Virus record (IMG/VR): IMGVR_UViG_3300046012_000432
Span: 1-41,611 of that record
Strand: one strand, 5' to 3'
Source: a virus
DNA length: 41,611 bases
In this document: positions 1 through 7,679 of the stretch, piece by piece
Numbering within the stretch: the first letter of the stretch is position 1
Layout: every line of letters begins with the position of its first letter
Notes under the pieces: generated by a model
The model's database searches: none
What the model was told of the DNA's origin: nothing
Seen by the model: the letters and a program-made list of their open reading frames with translations, nothing else
Translations under genes and position numbers: made by a program

Positions 1-63
1 GGAGAGACCCGCGCTAGACATCCGCGAATTTCTCCGGCGCCGGTAACAAATCACGGGCGGCTC

Positions 64-69
64 GATAGA
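64..69 (+). promoter_or_regulatory. GATAGA start-linked element before terminase
   Basis: GATAGA preceded by CTC ends 7 bases before the GTG at 77. No Shine-Dalgarno sequence lies in the gap. This is copy 1 of the recurrent CCGATAGRC element, read here as a -10 box for a leaderless transcript. Bases 1-63 otherwise show no gene. Confidence 0.6.
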
Positions 70-76
70 CGGGTTC

Positions 77-1921
77 GTGACGACACGGCGCCGCCATCTC
101 CACGCCGTCGGCGACGCTGACGAGGAGAAGCGCGGCCGTGGCCGTCCGAGTAAGACGCTGCAGCAGCACGTCGACGACGGCACCTTCGAACGCCGCAAGC
201 ACGAGGAGCTGCTCGCCGGCGACGGTTTGGTCGCCGACGCTGACCTGAAGAAGCTGCAGCAGCGCTACCGGCGGCTGAAGACGGAGTCGAAGCGGGGCGA
301 GGTCGCGCTCGAGTTCGAACGGCTCGCCCGTGCGCGCGCGCCCGAGCGTCAGCGTCAGGATGCCGACGAGATCGCCGCCCGCATCCGGCGGCTCGGGCCG
401 CCGCGGTCAGCGAAACGCACGATCGGGTTCTTCGAGGAGTTCTACGTCTGGGACGACGGCTCGCCGTGGCGCCTCGACCCCTGGCAGAAGGACTGGCTGC
501 GCGACTGGAAACGGCGCGACCGCAGCGACCGGCTGCTCTACCGCGAGGGGCTGCTCGGGATCTGCCGCGGCCAGGGTAAGACGCCGATCGCCTCCGGGCT
601 GAACACGGAGGAGATCGCGACCGCCGAGACGCGCAGCTACGCGTTCCAGATCGCCGGCTCGAAGCTGCAGGCCTCACTCGGAACCGAGTACGCGAGCAAC
701 TGGGTCGACGACGGCGACCTCGGCAAGATCCTGCAGGCGCGCAAGAACAGCGTCGTGCGCCGCGACGGTCGCGGCTCTTTCACGGTGCTCTCATCCGACG
801 GCCGTCTCGCGCACGGCCGCCGCGGCCGGATCAAGGCGATCGCCGACGAGCTCTGGCTCTACAAGAGCTACGCGGAGGAGCAGGCCTACGTCGCGCTCGA
901 GTCGGCGCTGCACAAGGATCCCGAGTCGCAGCTGCTCGGGATCTCGACCGCCGGCTACAACCTCCGCTCGCTGCTCGGCCGCAAGTACCGGCGAGGCCTC
1001 GCCTGCCCCCAGATCGTCACGAAGCGCGAGGGCTTCCTGACGATCGGCCGCGACCCCGAGGCCGGGTTCCTCATGTGGTGGTTCGGGATGCCGCAGGGCT
1101 ACGAGCTCGACCTCGAGGACGACGCCGCGGTCATGCGCGCGCTGAAGCTGGCGAACCCCGGCTCCTGGACCGACCACCGCGAGCAGCTCCGCTCGCTCCG
1201 CCGCGCGATGAACGGCGAGCTCGAGGAGGGCGACGAGGTGCAGGACGAGCTCGAGTGGCTGCGTCTCTGCCTCAATTACTGGACGCCCGTGCGGGGGCTC
1301 TGGCTGAAAGCCGGCACCTGGCGGTCGCTCGCCGATCCGAATGTGCAGATCCCCGCGCACGCGGAGATCTACGTCGCCGTCGACGCGGCGCACAGCTACG
1401 ACACGACCGCCGTCGCCTGGGCCTGGCTCAACCCGGACGGCAAAGTCGTCGAGCGTTGCAAGATCTTCTCCGTCCGCGCCGGCGCGCCCGCGCACGTTCA
1501 CGTCGACGACTTCTACGGGCCCGACGGCGTCCACGTCGCCGAACGGTTCATCAACGACGAGCTCGCCGGCCGCTACAAGGTGCGGGAAGTCGTCGGCGAC
1601 CCGAACTACTTCGGCGCCGAGCTCGCCCGGCTCGGGAAACGGTTCCTGACCGCGCCAGTCTTCCCGCAGAGCAAGGACATGCGCGGATACGTGCAGCGGT
1701 TCTACCGCGACGTCCACGGCCATCAGATCATCACCGACGGCGACCTGATCGTCACCGAACACGTGGAGGCGATCGCCGGCGAGAAGACCGGGGACGGCTA
1801 CTGGTCGATCCGGAAGCTGCACCAGTCGCAGCCGATGGACGGCGGCACCGCCCAGATCATCGCGAACGGCCGCGCGCGCAGCCGAGAACAGGCCGCGAAG
1901 CCGTGGGCGGCACGCTGGTGA
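77..1921 (+). CDS. Terminase large subunit
   Basis: This is the DNA-packaging motor (ATPase plus nuclease) of the Terminase_1 type, acting at the portal of the procapsid. The 614-residue protein has a Walker A-like motif, CRGQGKT, near residues 162-168. A Walker B-like segment, AIADELW, lies near residues 253-259. The C-terminal nuclease domain shows acidic motifs YVAVDAAHSYD and VVGDPNYFGAEL. The first ~130 residues are basic and coiled-coil-like (RGRPSKTLQQHVDDGTFERR) and precede the ATPase core. No separate small terminase gene is visible, so this extension may supply that role (inference). GTG at 77 is chosen because it sits 7 bases after GATAGA and keeps the conserved RGRPSKTL region. 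An HNH gene at the other end of the window would lie just upstream if the ends are joined. Confidence 0.93.
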   Translation: MTTRRRHLHAVGDADEEKRGRGRPSKTLQQHVDDGTFERRKHEELLAGDGLVADADLKKLQQRYRRLKTESKRGEVALEFERLARARAPERQRQDADEIAARIRRLGPPRSAKRTIGFFEEFYVWDDGSPWRLDPWQKDWLRDWKRRDRSDRLLYREGLLGICRGQGKTPIASGLNTEEIATAETRSYAFQIAGSKLQASLGTEYASNWVDDGDLGKILQARKNSVVRRDGRGSFTVLSSDGRLAHGRRGRIKAIADELWLYKSYAEEQAYVALESALHKDPESQLLGISTAGYNLRSLLGRKYRRGLACPQIVTKREGFLTIGRDPEAGFLMWWFGMPQGYELDLEDDAAVMRALKLANPGSWTDHREQLRSLRRAMNGELEEGDEVQDELEWLRLCLNYWTPVRGLWLKAGTWRSLADPNVQIPAHAEIYVAVDAAHSYDTTAVAWAWLNPDGKVVERCKIFSVRAGAPAHVHVDDFYGPDGVHVAERFINDELAGRYKVREVVGDPNYFGAELARLGKRFLTAPVFPQSKDMRGYVQRFYRDVHGHQIITDGDLIVTEHVEAIAGEKTGDGYWSIRKLHQSQPMDGGTAQIIANGRARSREQAAKPWAARW

Positions 1922-1931
1922 GCTTCCGACC

Positions 1932-1937
1932 GATAGA
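1932..1937 (+). promoter_or_regulatory. GATAGA start-linked element
   Basis: CCGATAGAC whose hexamer ends 6 bases before the ATG at 1944. There is no purine-rich ribosome site between them. Copy 2 of the recurrent element. Confidence 0.6.
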
Positions 1938-1943
1938 CGCAGC

Positions 1944-2171
1944 ATGAAGTGGCGCCGCACGGCTGAACCTCATGTCCGCGGACTCGTGCGTCTTCACATG
2001 AAGAAGGACCCGCGGAGCTTCGAGGGTCTGCTGGTCGAGATCGTCGAGGGTCACTATCGGCTCGCGAACGCGCGGCTGCTCGTGAACACGAACCGCGTCG
2101 ACGACATCCCGATCGACGGCGACACGTTCGTGCCGTGTGGCGACGTGCATTACGCGCAGAAGGTCGGCTAG
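1944..2171 (+). CDS. Small virion-cluster protein, unknown
   Basis: A 75-residue protein between terminase and portal. Alternating hydrophobic and polar residues (FEGLLVEIVEGHYRLANARLL, then IPIDGDTFVPCGDV) suggest a small beta-barrel. Its stop TAG directly abuts the portal ATG, so the two are probably translationally coupled. The ATG is 6 bases after GATAGA. I do not recognise a family. A head-assembly accessory role is inferred from position only. Confidence 0.75.
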   Translation: MKWRRTAEPHVRGLVRLHMKKDPRSFEGLLVEIVEGHYRLANARLLVNTNRVDDIPIDGDTFVPCGDVHYAQKVG

Positions 2172-3536
2172 ATGATCGTCAAGAGCGGCGGCTCTGACCG
2201 GCAGGTCAAGTCGATCCTCGACCAGTGGCCCTACCCGGTGATTCCGCCGGAATTCGGCCTCGGCCTCAATGGCGTCGCCGGCGACCCGTTCTGGCCGTTC
2301 ATGTCGATGGAGCAGGCGATGGGGCTGCCCGCGCTGCTCGGTGTGCTGCTCAGGATCTCGACCGCCTGCGGGATGCTGCCGCAGAAGGTCTACGAGGGCG
2401 ACGACCAGCTGAACCGGCGCGCCGCCACCGACTCGTGGCAGTACGACCTGCTGCACGACCGGCCCGGCGAGGAACACACACCGTTCACGCTGCGCGCGGA
2501 CATCGCGCTCGGCGTCGCCGGCGCCGGCTACTCCTGCATCCGCAAGTACAAGGTTCCCGACCGCACCGTGCCGGGCGGCCAGCGTGTCGCCGAGCTGCTG
2601 CCGCTCGACTCGCGTCTCGTCAAGCCGAAGCGCGTCAACGGCCGTCTCGTGTTCGAGGACCGCACCGAGGGCGAGCTCGTCACCCGCGACCGCTCCGAGA
2701 TCATCTACGTGCGCGCGCCCGCATCGAACGGCGGCGTCGAAGGATTGGCTCCGATCACCCTCACCCGGATGGGAATCTCGACCGGGCTGAAACGGCAGAT
2801 CTTCGAGGGCGGCTACTACGACAAGTCAGCCGAGCCAAGGGTCGTGCTCGCGTTCCCCGAACAGATGCAGCCCGACCAGGCGGAGGAGTGGCGGGAGCTC
2901 TGGAACGACCAGCACCAAGGGCTCGCGAACATGCACGGCACCTCGGTGATCGGCGGCGGCGCGACCGTCAGCACGATCCCGGTGTCGCTCGCCGACGCGA
3001 TGTTCGTGCAGGCGACAAACCAGACCGCCGACCAGATCGGGTTCATCTACGGGATGCCGAAGGTGTTCATGAACACCGTCGAGCGGCCGACGATCACCGA
3101 CAACGACTGGCGCTACTTCGTCACCTTCGGGCTCGGCTGGATCATGGCCGCCGTCGACCAGGCATTCACCGCCGACCGCGACCTCTTCCCGGCCGGTGCC
3201 GGTCGGATGCACGTCGAGACGATCACCGACGCGCTCCTCAAGCCCGACATCCAGACCCGCTACGGCGCCTACCTCGTCGCCCGGCAGGCAGGCTGGCTCA
3301 CCTCGAACGAGATCCGCGCCCTCGAGAACTACCCGCCCGTGCCAGGCGGCGACGTGCTGCAGATCACCCCTGTCGGCGCAGGCGTCGACAACACCGGCAC
3401 CTCCGCCAACGAGGCCGCCGCAAAAGCGCTCGATCTGATCCTCGACGACTTCAAGGACGCAACCCCGGAACAGCGGCAGATCCTGGAGCGGATCTCGCAG
3501 CGCGCCCGCGAGCTCGCGCCGATAGGCACCGCGTGA
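2172..3536 (+). CDS. Portal protein, HK97 family
   Basis: The portal forms the dodecameric ring at the capsid vertex through which DNA is packaged and to which the tail connects. Its 454 residues fit the usual 400-500 of the HK97/SPP1-like family. Recognisable features are the N-terminal stretch about active vertex assembly, the central LLPLDSRLVKPKR and IIYVRAP segments, and the helix-rich C-terminal part (DQIGFIYGMPKVF, then a Gln/Glu-rich tail). The ATG begins directly after the preceding stop codon. Its own stop overlaps the GTG of the protease gene by four bases. The gene order terminase-portal-protease-capsid is the standard HK97 order. Confidence 0.93.
   Translation: MIVKSGGSDRQVKSILDQWPYPVIPPEFGLGLNGVAGDPFWPFMSMEQAMGLPALLGVLLRISTACGMLPQKVYEGDDQLNRRAATDSWQYDLLHDRPGEEHTPFTLRADIALGVAGAGYSCIRKYKVPDRTVPGGQRVAELLPLDSRLVKPKRVNGRLVFEDRTEGELVTRDRSEIIYVRAPASNGGVEGLAPITLTRMGISTGLKRQIFEGGYYDKSAEPRVVLAFPEQMQPDQAEEWRELWNDQHQGLANMHGTSVIGGGATVSTIPVSLADAMFVQATNQTADQIGFIYGMPKVFMNTVERPTITDNDWRYFVTFGLGWIMAAVDQAFTADRDLFPAGAGRMHVETITDALLKPDIQTRYGAYLVARQAGWLTSNEIRALENYPPVPGGDVLQITPVGAGVDNTGTSANEAAAKALDLILDDFKDATPEQRQILERISQRARELAPIGTA
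3521..3526 (+). promoter_or_regulatory. GATAGG start-linked element inside portal 3' end
   Basis: GCCGATAGGC lies in the last codons of the portal gene and ends 6 bases before the GTG at 3533. In the portal frame it uses ATA (Ile), a rare codon in this GC-rich genome, so the DNA element seems to be kept despite the coding cost. Copy 3. Confidence 0.6.
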
Positions 3537-4525
3537 AGACCCGCGGGCCCGGTTACGACACGCTCGATTTCAAGTTCGAGCTGAAGAGCCTCGACGACGC
3601 CGGCGAGCTCGAGGGCTACGCCGCGGTCTTCGGGAACGTCGACCTCGGCGGCGACGTGATCGAGCAAGGCGCGTTCACGAAAAGCATCCAGGAGTCAGGC
3701 GGCCACGTGCCGATCCTCTGGCAGCACGACCGCTACGAGCCGATCGGTGTGTCCACCTCGCTCGAGCAGGACCGCAAAGGTCTGCTCGTCAAGGGGCAGC
3801 TGAACATGGACGTACAGCGCGCCCGTGAGGCCCGCGCGCTCCTCAACCAGGGGGCCCTACAGGGCCTGTCGGTCGGCTACAAGAGCGTCAAGCACGTCTT
3901 CGACGGCCCAGTTCGGCGGCTGAAGGAGATGTCGCTGAAGGAGTTCTCGCCCGTCGTGTTCCCGATGAACGAGCTCGCGCTTGCCTCGGTGAAGGGCGCC
4001 GGCGACATCATCTGGGAGCCCGAGTCCGGCTTCAACGACCTGATGTCGGATCTCTGCGAGCTGCTCAACCCCGGCTCGCCCCCGAACCGCTTCTGGGTCA
4101 GCGACATCGCGATCGACCTCTCGCACGCGATCGTGCGCGACTACGACGCCAACGAGGCGTGGGTGGTGCCGATCAGCATCGACGACAACGGCGAACCGTC
4201 GATCGCGCCTGCCTCCGACTGGGTAGAGGCCGAGCAGGCATGGGTCGCGGCCGTCGACGAGCCGGGCAAGGCCGCGTTCGCGATCGCGAACGCCTACAAG
4301 ATTTCGGCGACCCGCCAGCAGGCCAAAGAGGGTCGCATGTTCAGCAACGCCAACCTGGCGACGCTGAAGGAAGCGCACGAACGGATCGCTGCACTCCTCG
4401 AGCTCGCGCAGCCGGCAAACGCCACTGCGGACGACGACGGAGCCGCAAAGCACGCAGAGATGCCGGCCCTCGCGGCCACTCTCCGCGACTCCATCACGTC
4501 AATTTTCGAAGGAGGAACACAGTGA
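3533..4525 (+). CDS. Prohead protease with C-terminal extension
   Basis: This is the maturation protease of HK97-like heads (peptidase U35/S78 type), which digests the capsid delta domain and itself. The catalytic His is probably H65 in LWQHDR, and the Ser is S113 in GLSVGY. The protease fold ends near residue 150 at SPVVFPMNELA. A further ~180 residues follow. They include a compact segment (RFWVSDIAIDLSHAIVRDYD, then WVVPISIDDNG) and a helical Ala/Glu-rich tail, which may act as an internal scaffold (inference). The family is usually about 200 residues, so 330 is long. The start GTG overlaps the portal stop (GTGA) and follows GATAGG by 6 bases. Confidence 0.9.
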   Translation: MKTRGPGYDTLDFKFELKSLDDAGELEGYAAVFGNVDLGGDVIEQGAFTKSIQESGGHVPILWQHDRYEPIGVSTSLEQDRKGLLVKGQLNMDVQRAREARALLNQGALQGLSVGYKSVKHVFDGPVRRLKEMSLKEFSPVVFPMNELALASVKGAGDIIWEPESGFNDLMSDLCELLNPGSPPNRFWVSDIAIDLSHAIVRDYDANEAWVVPISIDDNGEPSIAPASDWVEAEQAWVAAVDEPGKAAFAIANAYKISATRQQAKEGRMFSNANLATLKEAHERIAALLELAQPANATADDDGAAKHAEMPALAATLRDSITSIFEGGTQ

Positions 4526-5769
4526 GCACACAGCTCGAAGAGCTCAAGGAGCTCGGCGACGGCATCAAGTCGACCTTCGAGGAGTGGAAGAAGGTCGACG
4601 CCGAGCGCGCCGAGGAGATCAAGAAATTCGGAGAGGCGACCGCCGAGACGCAGCAGAAGTTCACCGCGCTCGACGACCGGATCGACGAGCTCGACGTTCG
4701 CATGCAGAAGTCGCGCCTCGACGGCGGCCGCGGCGAGCTCGACCTCGACCAGCCGCAGGTGAAGGCGTTCGAGAAGCTGATCCGCTTCGGCCCGGTCGGG
4801 ATGACCGAGGACGAGATGAAGCACGTCACGCTCGCGACCAAGCAGGGCGACGAGCTCTACACCAAGACGATGACGGTCGGAGACGACACGACGGGCGGGT
4901 TCCTCGCGCCGGTCGAGATCGTCAACGAGCTGATCAAGGGCATCGTGCTCTTCAGCCCGATCCGCAACGTCGCGAACGTCCGCCAGACGTCGTTCAACTC
5001 GATCAAGGCGCCGAAGCGCACGCAGACGTCTTCGGCGGTCTGGGTCGGAGAGATCGACTCGCGCAGCGAGACCCAGAACGTGAAGTTCGGCAAGGAAGAG
5101 ATCTCGACGCGCGAGCTGTCGGCGATGGCCGACATCTCCCGGCAGGATCTCCAGGACGCAGCGGTCAACCTCGACCAGCTCGTCTATGCCGACTTCGAGG
5201 AGCAGTTCGGCGTCTCCGAAGGGCTCGCGTTCGTCTCCGGCGACGGCGTCGACGGCAAGCCCGAAGGGATCCTGACCGCATCCGACCAGGGCTTCCTCGG
5301 CTCGAACGGCATCGAGACCGTCGCGTCCGGCGCGGCGACCGCGATCAGCGGCGACGACCTGATCGAACTGTTCTACCGCCTCAAGGACGGCTACGCGCGC
5401 AACGCGTCGTGGCTGATGAAGCGCGGCACGGTCAAGGTCGTCCGGCAGCTGAAGGAGACCTCGACGGACAACTACCTGTGGCAGCCCGGTCTGGCCTCGG
5501 TAGCTCCGCCGACGATCCTCGACCGCCCGTACGTCGAGACCGTCGACATGCCCGGCCCGAGCTCCGGAGCGACGTTCACGACCGGCGACCTGCCGATCGC
5601 GTTCGGCGACTTCAAGCGCGGCTACTGGATCGTCGACCGCCTCGCGCTGCAGACCCTCCGCGACCCCTACACGCAGGCCGGCAACGGCTACCTGCGCATC
5701 TGGGCGTACAAGCGGGTCGGCGGCCAGGTCGTGCTCCCCGAGGCCATCAAGCTCCTCCGCGTCGCCTAG
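4522..5769 (+). CDS. Major capsid protein, HK97 fold
   Basis: This 415-residue protein is the main shell subunit. Residues 1-~75 are a charged helical delta domain (LEELKELGDGIKSTFEEWKK) normally removed by the protease. The mature part begins around the TKTMTVGDDTTGGFLAPVEI segment, a typical HK97 gp5-like N-arm. SGDGVDGKPEGIL is the characteristic family motif, and the P-domain and A-loop regions follow. The GTG start overlaps the protease stop (GTGA). A strong Shine-Dalgarno site, GAAGGAGGA, at 4508-4516 sets the start, in contrast with the GATAGR-led genes. High expression is expected. Confidence 0.94.
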   Translation: MSTQLEELKELGDGIKSTFEEWKKVDAERAEEIKKFGEATAETQQKFTALDDRIDELDVRMQKSRLDGGRGELDLDQPQVKAFEKLIRFGPVGMTEDEMKHVTLATKQGDELYTKTMTVGDDTTGGFLAPVEIVNELIKGIVLFSPIRNVANVRQTSFNSIKAPKRTQTSSAVWVGEIDSRSETQNVKFGKEEISTRELSAMADISRQDLQDAAVNLDQLVYADFEEQFGVSEGLAFVSGDGVDGKPEGILTASDQGFLGSNGIETVASGAATAISGDDLIELFYRLKDGYARNASWLMKRGTVKVVRQLKETSTDNYLWQPGLASVAPPTILDRPYVETVDMPGPSSGATFTTGDLPIAFGDFKRGYWIVDRLALQTLRDPYTQAGNGYLRIWAYKRVGGQVVLPEAIKLLRVA

Positions 5770-5822
5770 ACGCGGCCAACCCACGAAGAGACCCACAGAG
5801 AAAGCCAAGGTGAAGAGAAACG

Positions 5823-6224
5823 ATGCGTGATCTGCTCAACAGCCTGGTCTCCAAGATGGCGAAGGCCGCCGCGGCGATCAGCTCCAGCACAACGACCAAC
5901 GGTCTGGTGATCGACCTGCAGGGGTACGACTCCTGCAGGTTCGACATCCACTCGGCCACCCTGACCGACGGCACCTACGCGTGCTCGATCCAGGAGGGCG
6001 CGGCCTCGGACCTGTCCGACGCCGCCGACGCTCCCGCAGCGTCGGTGCTCGGCACAGCGTCGTTCGCAGCGACCGACGACAACACGGTGAAGTCGCTGTC
6101 GTACGTCGGTTCGAAGCGCTACGTCCGGGTGAAGATCGTCTCCACCGGCGTGACGACCGGCGGCACGCTCGGCGCGATCGCCGTGCTCGGCCGCCAGCGC
6201 CACACCGGCGGCAAGGCCGTCTAA
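5823..6224 (+). CDS. Probable head decoration or head-associated protein
   Basis: A 133-residue protein directly after the capsid gene. It is rich in Thr, Ser and Ala, with beta-strand periodicity (VIDLQGYDSCRFDIHSATL; KRYVRVKIVSTG). Proteins of this type commonly follow the capsid gene in siphoviruses, and a decoration or beta-sandwich head role is likely. That assignment rests on position and composition, not on a recognised motif. A weak purine-rich site, GAAGAGAAA, precedes the ATG. A strong hairpin follows the stop. Confidence 0.7.
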   Translation: MRDLLNSLVSKMAKAAAAISSSTTTNGLVIDLQGYDSCRFDIHSATLTDGTYACSIQEGAASDLSDAADAPAASVLGTASFAATDDNTVKSLSYVGSKRYVRVKIVSTGVTTGGTLGAIAVLGRQRHTGGKAV

Positions 6225-6236
6225 CCAAGACCGAAC

Positions 6237-6262
6237 GTGGGGCGGCGTTCGCGCCGCCCCAC
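6237..6262 (+). terminator. Perfect 11-bp hairpin with TTCG loop
   Basis: Left arm GTGGGGCGGCG, loop TTCG, right arm CGCCGCCCCAC. The stem is perfect and lies 12 bases after the stop of the capsid/decoration unit. No T-tract follows. It may attenuate transcription, block 3' decay or be a processing site, so that capsid transcripts are more abundant than those downstream. Confidence 0.6.
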
Positions 6263-6289
6263 AACCGGCCGACGAAAGAGAGGAATCCG

Positions 6290-6604
6290 ATGCACGTCAA
6301 GATGCTCAAAGACATGCACGTCGTCATCGACGGGGTGCGCAAGATCTTCGCGCTCGCGGGCGAGCATCACGAGATGGGCGACGGCGTCGCCGCCTCCCTG
6401 ATCGCGCAGGGGGCAGCCGAGGCCGCAGACCTGCCCGAGCAGCCCGCAGCCCAGGCGCGCGCGCACGAGTCCGCAGACGCCGTCAACGCCGACGGCGGCG
6501 AAGGTGCGAAGGTGGACGAGTCCAAGCTCGAGAACAAGGACGAGCCGTCCGCGCCTGCGAAGCCGAAGAAGCCGTCACGTCGTAAGAAGGCAGCCGGCCA
6601 CTGA
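6290..6604 (+). CDS. Small head protein with Lys-rich tail
   Basis: This 104-residue protein begins MHVKMLKDMHVVIDGVRKIF and contains DGVAASLIAQGAAEAAD. That pattern is common in small proteins encoded next to capsid genes. The middle is acidic and disordered, and the last ~15 residues are Lys/Arg-rich (KPKKPSRRKKAAGH), which could contact DNA. A Shine-Dalgarno-like GAGAGGAAT precedes the ATG at 6290. The stop overlaps the next ATG (TGATG). The role is unknown and likely virion-associated. Confidence 0.75.
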   Translation: MHVKMLKDMHVVIDGVRKIFALAGEHHEMGDGVAASLIAQGAAEAADLPEQPAAQARAHESADAVNADGGEGAKVDESKLENKDEPSAPAKPKKPSRRKKAAGH

Positions 6605-6867
6605 TGTCCGTGGCCGCCGCCCAGATCACGGTCGGCACGAGCGCGACGCAGCTCCAGGCGCGCGAAGGCGACGGACACTCGCTCTGCCTCCGCAACGCCG
6701 GGGCCGTCGACGTCTACCTCGGCGCCTCCGACGTCACAACCTCCACCGGGTTCAAGCTCGCCGCCGGCGAGACGATGGCGCTCGACCTGCTCGCCGCCGA
6801 GGCCGTATACGGGATCGTCGCCTCCGGCAGCTGCATCGTCCACGTGCTCGGGGTGAGCGTCGGCTGA
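6604..6867 (+). CDS. Small beta-sandwich virion protein, unknown
   Basis: An 87-residue protein with the pattern SLCLRNAGAVDVYLGASDVT followed by GFKLAAGETMALDLLAAEAVYG. This resembles short phage proteins that model as a beta-sandwich (my recollection of the pattern, not a database result). It overlaps both neighbours by one base (TGATG), so it is part of a coupled set running from 6290 to 7679. It may be a head-spike base or decoration component. Confidence 0.72.
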   Translation: MSVAAAQITVGTSATQLQAREGDGHSLCLRNAGAVDVYLGASDVTTSTGFKLAAGETMALDLLAAEAVYGIVASGSCIVHVLGVSVG

Positions 6868-7679
6868 TGGGCAAGATCTCGCCGCCAGCGTCCGCGAATG
6901 GCGGTTCCAGTTCCCTCCCCACGGGCGGTTCCGCCGGCGACATCCTCCGCAAAAGCTCCTCGACCGACGGAGACGCGGCATGGGCGTCCGTCGACACGAC
7001 CGTCAACCTGGACGACCTTTCTGACGTCTCTGCCGGCTCGCCGTCGTCGGGTCAAGCCCTCGTCTGGAGCGGAACCGCTTGGATTCCCAGCACGTCGAAG
7101 GTTCTGCTCGACACCGACCGCGTCTCGGCGTTCAAGCCCTCCGACTACGGCAAGAAGTTTTCGTCATACGATCCTGGGTTCATCGCGTCCGGGAAGGCGC
7201 TGAGCTCGGGGCTTGTTTTAGTCACACGGCTGAACACGCCGGGGCCCGCGCAGGCGATCACGAACCTCTTCGTGGCGCTGACAGCAGCAGCCTCCACCGT
7301 CACGGCTGCCGGCGCGTGGGCCTACATTTGGGACGCGTCGGGGACGCTGTTGGCGACGTCAACAGACCAGTCAACTCCCTGGTCGACCGCCGGCAATCTG
7401 GCGGACACGCTGATGGACGCTTTGGCGGTGCCGATGTCGTTCAATACGCCGGCGAACTCCTGGGTCTGGGTCGGTCTGCATGTCCCGTCTGCGACCGGGT
7501 ATCCGTCGTTCGGCCGGTACGGAGCCGAGGGCAACGGGACGGTCAACATTGGTCTGACGACGAGCCAGTTGCGTGTCACGGCGCTCACGTCGCAGTCGGC
7601 GAAACTGACTGGCGCTCTCACTGTCCCTCTCTCAGCGAACGCGGCTGGTGGTTCGTGGGTTTGGCTGGCTCTGGCCTAA
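6867..7679 (+). CDS. Fibre-like structural protein
   Basis: A 270-residue protein. Near residues 47-75 it carries LDDLSDVSAGSPSSGQ followed by LVWSGTAWIPS. This is the LxDLSDV...GQxLxWxGxxWxP signature of phage tail and head fibres. The N-terminus is Gly/Ser-rich and flexible. The C-terminal ~150 residues look like a beta-rich head domain. Codon use is visibly less GC-biased than in the capsid genes (for example TTTTAG and TTGGCGGTG stretches), suggesting independent acquisition. The location between head and connector genes, not after the tape measure, suggests a head fibre, but a tail fibre cannot be excluded. Confidence 0.72.
   Translation: MGKISPPASANGGSSSLPTGGSAGDILRKSSSTDGDAAWASVDTTVNLDDLSDVSAGSPSSGQALVWSGTAWIPSTSKVLLDTDRVSAFKPSDYGKKFSSYDPGFIASGKALSSGLVLVTRLNTPGPAQAITNLFVALTAAASTVTAAGAWAYIWDASGTLLATSTDQSTPWSTAGNLADTLMDALAVPMSFNTPANSWVWVGLHVPSATGYPSFGRYGAEGNGTVNIGLTTSQLRVTALTSQSAKLTGALTVPLSANAAGGSWVWLALA

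Noticed and set aside
791-1960. Long minus-strand open frame opposite the terminase gene.
   Set aside because: A shadow frame caused by GC-rich codons. Composition is Arg/Val/Leu repeats without domain signals, and the plus strand clearly encodes terminase.
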